Assembly (NCBI GenBank): GCA_018401355.1
Contig: JAGYLD010000002.1
Location: 1-64,000 of the forward strand
Length of the DNA stretch: 64,000 bases
From: Bacteroidales bacterium
GTDB lineage: Bacteria; Bacteroidota; Bacteroidia; Bacteroidales; B18-G4
Reading direction: 5' to 3'
Part shown: in pieces, positions 1 through 8,536 of the stretch
Layout: every line of letters begins with the position of its first letter
How positions within the stretch are numbered: position 1 is the first letter of the stretch
Notes under the pieces: generated by a model
Seen by the model: the letters and a program-made list of their open reading frames with translations, nothing else
What the model was told of the DNA's origin: nothing
The model's database searches: none
Position numbers and translations under genes: made by a program

Positions 1-723
1 ATTAACACGGAAATTTACAGAAAAGACTACAAGAAAGATGGCTGGATGTTTGGCCTCGATGGACTGTTTTCTTACAGCAGCGGAAACACCGAAGAATTGT
101 CGGCCGAAGGAGGACTGAGGGTCGATTTTAATGGTAAAAAGCAGGATTATTTTGCTGTCATTAACTACGAGTTTGAGTCTGCCAATGATGAAAAGATCGA
201 CGATAATGCTTTCATTCATTTACGGACCATCAGGGACATCAATAAATGGCTTTATTGGGAGGTCTTCCTGCAGTCACAATACGATCAATTCATATTGTTA
301 AATCACCGGCACCTTGCAGGAACCGGTGCGCGAATTGATGTTTCAAAAATTGTTTTTCCTGGTAAAGAGAGAAGTTCAAGGAAATTGGATCTTTATTACG
401 GACTTGGTGCCATGTGGGAAACCGAAGATTATGAGCTTGAAACCCGTGATACGATATTCAACCTGGTCAGGGTAACTACATATCTTACACTGAATTACAA
501 GCCAAATGAAATGATGCGGATGTCCCTGGTAAATTATTTCCAGCCCGTTATGGATAAATGGAGTAATTTCAGGAACAAGCTGGTTTTTGAGCTTGAAATC
601 ATAATTACACGACGGCTATCCTTTATTTCTTCAGTGGATTTTTTGCACAGAAGCGTTCCCATTGGCGGAACCAACCGCAATGATATCAAACTCAAGAATG
701 GCCTGCGGGTGAGGTTGCCATAG
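1..723 (+). CDS. DUF481-like outer-membrane beta-barrel protein (5' end outside window)
   Basis: The frame is open from base 1, and the residues before the first internal Met at base 46 read naturally into the protein, so the gene starts upstream of the window. The visible part has alternating polar/hydrophobic strands, aromatic strand ends and a terminal NGLRVRLP-like strand, as expected of a beta-barrel. The pattern FSYSSGNTEEL followed by later strands describing structural intactness resembles the DUF481 (YdiY-like, salt-stress-induced outer membrane) family. Its cell location would be the outer membrane; substrate or partner is unknown. It lies on the same strand as the secreted-protein cluster that follows but is separated by 174 bases. 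The DUF481 assignment is by recall of family pattern; another outer-membrane barrel family is possible. Confidence 0.65.
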   Translation: MNTEIYRKDYKKDGWMFGLDGLFSYSSGNTEELSAEGGLRVDFNGKKQDYFAVINYEFESANDEKIDDNAFIHLRTIRDINKWLYWEVFLQSQYDQFILLNHRHLAGTGARIDVSKIVFPGKERSSRKLDLYYGLGAMWETEDYELETRDTIFNLVRVTTYLTLNYKPNEMMRMSLVNYFQPVMDKWSNFRNKLVFELEIIITRRLSFISSVDFLHRSVPIGGTNRNDIKLKNGLRVRLP

Positions 724-839
724 CCTGCTATTACAAGGAATATCCAAAGGAAGTAACAATGCCATAATCCTCCTCATTATACTATAAAAAAGGTATAAAA
801 AAGGATTTCATAAGGGATTGGATTTCTTTAAGTTTTATT

Positions 840-854
840 CGTATATTGTATACG
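840..854. promoter_or_regulatory. Perfect 6-3-6 inverted repeat upstream of the secreted-protein cluster
   Basis: CGTATA-TTG-TATACG is a perfect dyad 43 bases before the GTG start at 898. It could be a regulator operator or part of the 5' leader. No clear TAnnTTTG promoter was found next to it. The rest of the 724-897 gap is A/T rich with no other structure I can support. Confidence 0.3.
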
Positions 855-897
855 GTAAAATAACCCTTTAACCCAAAGGCAAGTACAAGCATTTTTT

Positions 898-2631
898 GTG
901 AAAAACAAACCAATAGCCATTTTCTTATATAATACAGAAAAATACGCATTTTTTCTGTGCTTGATGTTCCTGTTTATATCTCCCTGGAAGACTTTTTCAC
1001 AGGATCTTGAAAATATCAGCCAAAAGGATGCCATTGAAATAAAGGGTTCCATTAAGGCAGAAACGGTTTTTTATAATGTCAGCGGAAGGGAAGCCAACCG
1101 TAAACCTTTTTCCTGGATGATATCCGGTGATCCCACTCTTTCAATATACGGCATCGACATTCCGTTGAACTTCTTCTTTACCGAGCAGCAAAGGAATTTC
1201 AGACAACCTTTAAACAGGTTCGGCATCAGTCCTAAATACAAATGGGCACAGGTATACCTTGGTTACAATTCCATAAGCTATTCGAAATACACCCTGGCAG
1301 GTCACCGGTTTAATGGCGTGGGAGTGGAGCTGAATCCCGGGAAGGTAAGGTTTGGTTTCATCTATGGAAAGTTTAAAAGAGCAGTAAAGGAAGAAGATAA
1401 AGATGATAATGACCTCCCGGAGTTTCAAAGTATCTCATTTCGCAGGATGGGTTACAGCATGAAGATCGGATATGGTACAAAAGATAATTTTATTGACCTC
1501 GTCCTGCTGAAAGCAAAAGATGATGCGGGTTCATTGGATAGTGTGCCTGTCAGTCAAAATATTACCCCTGCAGAAAACCTTGTCATTGCCATTGTCACAA
1601 AACAAAAGTTTGCTGAATACTGGCATTTTGAGTTGGAAGCGGCACAAAGTATATATACGCCGGATACCAGATTTGGAGAGGCTGATGAACATAACAACGG
1701 CTGGACAAAGACATTTAACTTTCTCGTAAAGGAAAGGTCCAACACTTATTCCAGTTCTGCTTTTGATGCAGCAGTTCAATACAAGCGCAGGAAATGGGGT
1801 ACACGGATACGTTATAATCGGCTTTCTCCGGGTTATCAATCCATGGGGGCTTATTATTTTCTTTCAGATGTCAGGAAGATCACCATAGAACCTTCTGTCA
1901 AGTTTTGGAAGAATAAGATCAACCTTAACATGAGCCTTGGATTTCAACGGGATAACCTTGATGATAAGAAATCGTTACAGACCAACCGGACCATTGGCTC
2001 TCTCAATATTACGGCCATGCCCATAAGCAACTATCAGATCAATGCCTATTATTCCAATTACAGCCTGGGCCAGAAATCCGGTGTTGCCGAACTCGACAGC
2101 CTTGCAGAATCAGAAATTAGGCAAACGACCCACAATGCCGGAGTGAACCAGACATACACCATCATGGGAACAAGCAGGATCCATAATATTATTCTTGGCC
2201 TGAACTATCAGAAGCTCAATGACAGGAATTCATTTACATCAAAGTTTACAGATTATCATTCAATGGTTATCAACGCGAATTATGTGCTTACCTTCATCCC
2301 ATGGACCATGAACATTATGGCAGGGTTCAATTCAAGCACATATGATGTTGGTGACATCAATACCTCTGTCTGGGGTCCCGTGATCAACATAAGCAAAGGT
2401 TTCCTGAAGAACTCTTTAAATGTGAGCCTGACAGAAGCCTTGACACAAACACGGATGGATGGAGAGGCATTTTTGTTGACGAACAGGTTGTCCATCAGGG
2501 CATCATATAAAGTAAAAAAGAAACATCAGTTCTCATTAAGACTTTCGATTCATGGCAACAAAGGCCTCGCACCAGGAGCTGACACATATACAGAAACCAT
2601 AGGAAAAATAGGATATGCGTATAAATTATAG
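898..2631 (+). CDS. Predicted outer-membrane beta-barrel protein of a secreted-protein cluster
   Basis: A 577-aa protein with an N-terminal signal peptide: a hydrophobic core follows a basic start, with likely cleavage after the TFSQ motif near residue 35. The rest is dominated by amphipathic strands with aromatic ends (for example KWAQVYLGYNSISYS) and ends in a short strand, IGKIGYAYKL, typical of an outer-membrane barrel. I do not recognise a named family. The chosen start is GTG at 898; an in-frame ATG at 964 would leave only a very short signal sequence. Its 3' end overlaps the next gene by 17 bases, so the two are probably translated together, and the barrel may anchor or transport its neighbour. 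That partnership is inferred from gene order only. Confidence 0.75.
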   Translation: MKNKPIAIFLYNTEKYAFFLCLMFLFISPWKTFSQDLENISQKDAIEIKGSIKAETVFYNVSGREANRKPFSWMISGDPTLSIYGIDIPLNFFFTEQQRNFRQPLNRFGISPKYKWAQVYLGYNSISYSKYTLAGHRFNGVGVELNPGKVRFGFIYGKFKRAVKEEDKDDNDLPEFQSISFRRMGYSMKIGYGTKDNFIDLVLLKAKDDAGSLDSVPVSQNITPAENLVIAIVTKQKFAEYWHFELEAAQSIYTPDTRFGEADEHNNGWTKTFNFLVKERSNTYSSSAFDAAVQYKRRKWGTRIRYNRLSPGYQSMGAYYFLSDVRKITIEPSVKFWKNKINLNMSLGFQRDNLDDKKSLQTNRTIGSLNITAMPISNYQINAYYSNYSLGQKSGVAELDSLAESEIRQTTHNAGVNQTYTIMGTSRIHNIILGLNYQKLNDRNSFTSKFTDYHSMVINANYVLTFIPWTMNIMAGFNSSTYDVGDINTSVWGPVINISKGFLKNSLNVSLTEALTQTRMDGEAFLLTNRLSIRASYKVKKKHQFSLRLSIHGNKGLAPGADTYTETIGKIGYAYKL

Positions 2632-5600
2632 TAGAGAATGGTTCAGAACAGGGATCTTCCTCGTTCTCATGGCATTGATCATGTCATTTAAACCTGCCTA
2701 TTCGCAGGTGACCATCACAACAGTTATAAGTCCTCCTTATGAAAAACCCCTCAACCAACTGCCGGACCAGATTGTCCTTACCCTGCTTGCCATGGATTAT
2801 CTTGGCAATACCTACCTGACCGTGAAAATAGAAGGTGATAATGGCATCCTGATTCAAACCCCGGAGGGAACTCAAACACAGTATTTTGAGATGGAAAACG
2901 CCATTCCATTGAACCTGACGGGTTCCGACCTTGAAGATGTCTTTAGTTCAGGCAAACTTAGTTTTTCAGGAATCACTGAGAATGAGGCTTATACAGAAGG
3001 TCTTCCTGCAGGAAGCTACAGCATTTGTTTCAGGGCCTGGAGTGCATTCGGCAGCCCGGTTTCAAATCCCGAGCCATCAGGATGTGCGTATTTCAGCATT
3101 GTTCCCCCACCAGTCAATGTGACTCTGGCTACCCAGGTTACACCTCCTTATCCTTTCACACTGGATGAATTACCGGATAAAACCATGGTGACCATGCTTT
3201 CTTCTGCCGGTCAGTCTGTTAAATTGTTCATGCAGATCATTGGAGATAATGGCATTACCATTAGGAACAAACCGGGATTTAGTCCAGGTGAATATATAGA
3301 CCTGCAGGCAAATGTGCCTTATATGGCAACAGGATTGGACCTGTCATCCAATTTCGAGGCAGGAAACCTTATTTTTTCAGGAATTCCGGGAAAAGAAGTT
3401 ATGGCAAACGGATTGCCTGAGGGGAGATACAGGGTTTGCTTCCAGGCCTTCACTCCTGATGGTGTAGAGTTGACACCCCAGGAACCTTCCGGTTGTAGTC
3501 AGTTCTTTGAGATCAGGAACCTCGATCCTCCTGTGGTGATAAACCCACAATGCGGGGTAACCATCAAATATGCTGATATTCCGAGCATCTTGTTTTCCTG
3601 GACCCCGTCACCGGGGGCCCCGGTATGGTCCGAGTACATCCTGAAGATCGTTGAGATGCCGGATCCTGATATGAACCCTGCAGAGGCCATGGCAGGCGCA
3701 ACGGAACCTGCATTTTTCGAGGAGGTTGTCAATGCCAATTCGTTTTTCTATGGACCCGGACAGCCTATGCTTGACCAGGGCCAGAGCTATGCTTTTGTTG
3801 TCATTGCCAGGGATGAAGAAACCGGAACAAGGTTTAAGAACAATGGCGCCAGCGAAGTATGTTCCTTCACTTTTGGTGATGAAGACCCCGGATTCGTCCT
3901 TCCGGGAATAAGTCCGGTAGGCGGAACTGTAAGTCTGATTGAGCCCACGGTTTTTCCCGGATTGATGTTTGCCCCTGCAAGAATATCCGGAACAATAAAA
4001 TACCTTTTCCATAATATGATAGGTGCGGCTATTCCTCTCAAGAATACCAATATTACCTTCACGATCCAGTATGTTGTTGAAGAAAATAGCAACAGCCAAA
4101 AGCATATCCTATCGCAGGAAGAGATCAATCAAAGCAATATACCCCAGGAATATTTATCTATGCAACCCGGCAGGGTGCTTTCAACCACCATGACCGACGA
4201 TCAGGGAAGGTTTGAAACAGTGTTTCTGCTTCCCGATTCCCTTGGAGTTGTGGCTGAAGACCTGAATATCAGGATTGGATATGGAGATGTTGGAATCAGG
4301 ACCTACAATGGTAATCTTTCAAGGGTTGTACGGGTGATTGTTGAAAGCCCATATTTTCTTAGTCCGTCGAAAGACCTCATTGTTGATCCGAACGATGCCC
4401 TTGAAAATATAGTCCTGATCACGCATGCGCGTGATTATGGAATAAATGTTTCCCTTGACTACACAGCTCCCTCTCCTGAGATGGAAAAGTTCATACAGGG
4501 TCTGGGTGGTGATCTTTCCGGCATGAATGTTTTCTTGTATAAAAGCCTACCAGAGCCTCCCGGAAAACCGGAAAATGAATGCTTTCCGGACCAGAACCTG
4601 CCGGCACCGGAATTTATGTTTAAGAAGGTGGTTGCAGCTGGGACCACAGACAGTCAGGGGCGATGCAATTTCATGGGATTGGTTAAGGCTAAAGGCAATT
4701 TTCCAGGAAGCTACTACCTGTTTGCACAGTCGGATCCAAATTCAACGGTGTTTTATGAAAGCTTCCTGAAAATCACTGGAATTAAAGAGATACTGTCAGC
4801 CAATAACACCATGTACATTGGAGATAATCAGGTTTGGGACCAGGGTTATGAATACAATGAATATCCTGTTAAGCTTGACATCATGTCAAGGCCGCCACGT
4901 GTTTATGGGAAAGTTGTTAAGGGCGATAAAAACCTTCAGCCAGTGGAAGACGCTGAAGTTAAATTATATAACCTTGCCGTATTGTTTCCAATCCTGGAAC
5001 AGGAAATGCTGACCGACAGCAAAGGAGATTATTCCTTTGATGAACTGAATGTTGCGGTTGATGCCAACGGAAACCTGAAACCAATGCCCCGGGTTGTTAA
5101 GGCAACCATGGAGGGATATGAGGAAGACAAAGAAGATGTATTGAATGGGGCAACCTTAAAACTGGGTCAGCAGGCCAAAATGCGGGATCTTGTCCTGGAG
5201 TTGCCAGGCATTGTTAAAGGCAGCATTGTGAATGAAGATGGCGAAGGGGTTAGCGCACAGGTGTATTTTTTAAACGGGGAGAGCACACAGGCAAACCCTA
5301 TGTTCATCAATATGCAGACGAACCAATGGAATCCGGCACAGTTTAAGTTACATTCTCCTCTGGGTTTTCAGTTCCTTATTGCCGATGGTGGGGAAAACTA
5401 TTTCATGGAAGGAATGGGCATGCAGGTTCAGAAAGGGGAGCAAACAGTAAACCCCAATCCAATAGTCCTGAAAAAGAAACAACACCGGGTGGAGGTGATT
5501 GTCAGGGAAGGTCCGGAACCTGCTCCGGGAATGTTTTTCAATCCCTCCGGACATCCTGTGGTAGCTGGCGCTACTGTGAGGATAAAGAACAGAACAGAGG

Positions 5601-8524
5601 ATAAGCAAACAAACACGCAGGGAATTGCACGCTTTGAGTTTGGAGGGAATCCCTCGAATGACCAGTTCGTTATTGAAGTGGAAAGCCCGGAAGGAAAATA
5701 TTACAAACCCCTTTCCCAGCCAGTGCATAATGCCCAGTTCTCGAAAGAATACAATGCCATAACGGTGTATATCGAAAAAGCTTCCTTTGTTTCAGGATAT
5801 GTGCGTTTTGACAACCAACCTGTTAAGGGAGCATCTGTGAGGCTGGACCAGTCTGGTGGCAAACCACTGTTAACCAAAACGAATAAAAATGGTTTTTATA
5901 AACTTGAAGATGTGCCCATAGGGGATGGATTTGTTTTTGTAGCATCAAAACCGGGATATTTGAGCCATACACGCAACAACATAAATGTTCCTGCATCAGG
6001 GAATAGTTCGCTGGACTTTGTCCTGGGTATGGAACAAACCATGGATATTTCCACATTGTTGGGATTTACTGTGGAAGTGGATACTTTGATAAAGCAGGGT
6101 TCAAATGCCAGGATCAGCGGCAGGGTTGTTGAAGTGCCATCAAACAACCATTTCCGGGTAGCTCAGCCTGGTAATTCATTTCCTTTTTATGATGTCATGA
6201 TAACACCCGACACTGAAAATACAGGATCCTCAGGTAAGCCATTGATGAAACCACTTAATTTGCCCATTGCTCTGCCGGGCAAGTTTGAAATAATTGTTAA
6301 CGGGGAGTTTGCTGCCATCTCCAGAAACTTGACATTGACTGGATCGGGATCACCGGATGCGGGTATTATTTCTGCAAAAGTTGTATTACTCCATGGAGAT
6401 TGTTTCATGGATAATGCCGTATCTTTTGAGCAGGATTCTGTTTATCTCGCCGATGGATCCGGTAAGGCTGGAAAAATTCAGATATTCAGTGCTGATGGCA
6501 GCAATGTTGCCGAAAGTGAAATACCTGTCTGCAATCAGAACGGACTTGATATCAGGTATAAGCTTCATTCTTTCGATGCTGATGGAATGGAAGCCAATTC
6601 CTGGATAAAGGATAAGGATATTTTTATAAGGACAACTTTACATACAAACCTGCAGAATGCTATACCCGGTGACCTGAAAATTGACCTGGGCCAGGTGAAA
6701 ATTGGCAAAGAAAAGGCCTATCCCGTTTATGGAAACAAAAACCTTGAAATTAACCTTGAAAAATGGATACTCAAAACCGGTGAATGGGCCTTGAATTCCA
6801 GTGGTTTTTATTTTAAATCAGGAAATATTGAAACCCATATGGTTACAGTACCTTTTAATTTGCTCAGTATCAAACCAGGATTATACGGGCAAAAGGACAG
6901 GTTCAGTGGGGGCAATTTCTTATTGGAAAAAATTAACATGGAAGGAATAACGGATATCTTCCTGGAGGGAAATACAAACTTTTATTATGAGAATGCCAGT
7001 GGCCACTGGAAACTGATAGCCACCCCATCTTCAGGGGAGAATTATTGCGGATATATTCCGGCATTGCCTATGATGGAAGGGACAGACAGACTTTTGATAG
7101 GAACCATCATCCTTAGCAGTGACGGTTTGGGGGATATAAATTTATTGGAAAATGAGGTCACCTTATCGGGAGCAGTTAAGTTTAAACCCTCCAGCATCCT
7201 GGTTTCAAACAACAAATTGGGGTTTCCTGGTACCATCGATGTCCGGATCCCCAAAATTCCTATTCAAAGCATTACCCTGAACTACTCTTTGATGAATAAC
7301 CTGGTAACACTTAGCAATACTCCTTTCACATTGGGATTTTTTACCAATGGCGTTAACGTCAGCTTGAATTCGGGCAATGACGCTTTCAATCAGGATGGAC
7401 TTAAAGCTTCGGGAACCCTTTCGGAACCAAATAAATACTCCATCAATGTAGAGATGAACCACAATCAATCTAAGACAGAGGTCGTGATGAAAGACAATGA
7501 ATTCAGGATCGATGCGGCAGGGAATACCAGACTGGTAAACGCTTCCGGAGAAATGCATGTGGACGGAAACCAATGGACCAATTTCAAGTTTTCGGGAGAC
7601 CTTGAAGGCACGAATGGACTCACTGGCAGGATAAATCTGGAGATCATTGGTGATATCATTGCCGATAATGAAACGGTGAATGTTAACAACATCCCATCGC
7701 CGTTTGGAAACCTCTCGCTGACTTATGATTTCCAGCATAAGCGCCTCCTGGGTAATCTGACCATCAACAATAAACTTGGGGAATCCACCGACAGGGTTAT
7801 CTCCGAAGGTCTGGCTGAAGTGTTGATAGATGGAGATGGATGGTATTTCGTGTCAGGGGGTAATCTGGATATCTCAGATAGTCCGCTTATTAAAGGAGGC
7901 AAAATGGCAATCCTTTTTGGCTCATATCCGAACATTCATGCTACATCTTCTATATCAACGGTTTTTAACAACTATTCTTTTCATCAGAAAGTACCTTCTT
8001 CAATACAAAATGGCATCGAAGGGTTTTACACAGATGGAAGGATTGCCATAGGTTTACCCATTCCTGATATCAACATAGATATGCTTGTATGCCATGGAAA
8101 GCTGAAAATCAGGGCCTATGCGGGAATGAATATGGGCATAAATCTCACCGGTCCTGCCAACCACTATCACATCGGTTCCAATCTTACATTTGATGCTTCA
8201 GCAAAAGCCGGGGCTTCTGCCTTGTTTGGCTGTGTTGCCGGATCTTTGTATTTGAACAATACTTATTCTGTAGATGGGGACTATTATTCTAATGGAGAAT
8301 GGAGCCTCACAGGAAAGCAAAAATTCACAATGAAAGGCAAGATAAAAGTTGGTGGTGGAGTATGTTGCAAATCAGATTGTTCTTCCTGCAAATGTTGTTG
8401 CGGGGTATGTTCCTGTGGTTCTCATTCGGAATCAGCCAGTGCGGGGTTTAACCTTTCAGTGACCATCAACAGGGCAGGACTGGAAGTGTGTGCGGATACA
8501 CCATTGGGTGATGCATGTTATTAA
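2615..8524 (+). CDS. Giant secreted multidomain protein with TANFOR-like repeats and cysteine-dense tail
   Basis: A 1969-aa protein with a signal peptide (about residues 1-30, ending AYSQ). Two related repeats of about 135 residues follow (about 32-165 and 167-305); both carry a P-P-Y motif near the start, IxGDNGI in the middle and a GxYxxCFxA strand near the end. They resemble the Bacteroidetes TANFOR repeat. Next come an FN3-like segment (about 307-425) and several carboxypeptidase-regulatory-like beta-sandwiches (for example SGYVRFDNQPVKGASVRL). A long beta-rich region follows, and a tail has nine cysteines within residues 1917-1934. There is no T9SS sorting domain. It is the middle gene of a three-gene cluster, overlapping the upstream barrel gene by 17 bases with the FN3 gene 12 bases downstream. 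Its role is unknown; an extracellular or surface structural or adhesive role is an inference. Confidence 0.8.
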   Translation: MRINYSREWFRTGIFLVLMALIMSFKPAYSQVTITTVISPPYEKPLNQLPDQIVLTLLAMDYLGNTYLTVKIEGDNGILIQTPEGTQTQYFEMENAIPLNLTGSDLEDVFSSGKLSFSGITENEAYTEGLPAGSYSICFRAWSAFGSPVSNPEPSGCAYFSIVPPPVNVTLATQVTPPYPFTLDELPDKTMVTMLSSAGQSVKLFMQIIGDNGITIRNKPGFSPGEYIDLQANVPYMATGLDLSSNFEAGNLIFSGIPGKEVMANGLPEGRYRVCFQAFTPDGVELTPQEPSGCSQFFEIRNLDPPVVINPQCGVTIKYADIPSILFSWTPSPGAPVWSEYILKIVEMPDPDMNPAEAMAGATEPAFFEEVVNANSFFYGPGQPMLDQGQSYAFVVIARDEETGTRFKNNGASEVCSFTFGDEDPGFVLPGISPVGGTVSLIEPTVFPGLMFAPARISGTIKYLFHNMIGAAIPLKNTNITFTIQYVVEENSNSQKHILSQEEINQSNIPQEYLSMQPGRVLSTTMTDDQGRFETVFLLPDSLGVVAEDLNIRIGYGDVGIRTYNGNLSRVVRVIVESPYFLSPSKDLIVDPNDALENIVLITHARDYGINVSLDYTAPSPEMEKFIQGLGGDLSGMNVFLYKSLPEPPGKPENECFPDQNLPAPEFMFKKVVAAGTTDSQGRCNFMGLVKAKGNFPGSYYLFAQSDPNSTVFYESFLKITGIKEILSANNTMYIGDNQVWDQGYEYNEYPVKLDIMSRPPRVYGKVVKGDKNLQPVEDAEVKLYNLAVLFPILEQEMLTDSKGDYSFDELNVAVDANGNLKPMPRVVKATMEGYEEDKEDVLNGATLKLGQQAKMRDLVLELPGIVKGSIVNEDGEGVSAQVYFLNGESTQANPMFINMQTNQWNPAQFKLHSPLGFQFLIADGGENYFMEGMGMQVQKGEQTVNPNPIVLKKKQHRVEVIVREGPEPAPGMFFNPSGHPVVAGATVRIKNRTEDKQTNTQGIARFEFGGNPSNDQFVIEVESPEGKYYKPLSQPVHNAQFSKEYNAITVYIEKASFVSGYVRFDNQPVKGASVRLDQSGGKPLLTKTNKNGFYKLEDVPIGDGFVFVASKPGYLSHTRNNINVPASGNSSLDFVLGMEQTMDISTLLGFTVEVDTLIKQGSNARISGRVVEVPSNNHFRVAQPGNSFPFYDVMITPDTENTGSSGKPLMKPLNLPIALPGKFEIIVNGEFAAISRNLTLTGSGSPDAGIISAKVVLLHGDCFMDNAVSFEQDSVYLADGSGKAGKIQIFSADGSNVAESEIPVCNQNGLDIRYKLHSFDADGMEANSWIKDKDIFIRTTLHTNLQNAIPGDLKIDLGQVKIGKEKAYPVYGNKNLEINLEKWILKTGEWALNSSGFYFKSGNIETHMVTVPFNLLSIKPGLYGQKDRFSGGNFLLEKINMEGITDIFLEGNTNFYYENASGHWKLIATPSSGENYCGYIPALPMMEGTDRLLIGTIILSSDGLGDINLLENEVTLSGAVKFKPSSILVSNNKLGFPGTIDVRIPKIPIQSITLNYSLMNNLVTLSNTPFTLGFFTNGVNVSLNSGNDAFNQDGLKASGTLSEPNKYSINVEMNHNQSKTEVVMKDNEFRIDAAGNTRLVNASGEMHVDGNQWTNFKFSGDLEGTNGLTGRINLEIIGDIIADNETVNVNNIPSPFGNLSLTYDFQHKRLLGNLTINNKLGESTDRVISEGLAEVLIDGDGWYFVSGGNLDISDSPLIKGGKMAILFGSYPNIHATSSISTVFNNYSFHQKVPSSIQNGIEGFYTDGRIAIGLPIPDINIDMLVCHGKLKIRAYAGMNMGINLTGPANHYHIGSNLTFDASAKAGASALFGCVAGSLYLNNTYSVDGDYYSNGEWSLTGKQKFTMKGKIKVGGGVCCKSDCSSCKCCCGVCSCGSHSESASAGFNLSVTINRAGLEVCADTPLGDACY

Positions 8525-8536
8525 TATATTTCAATT

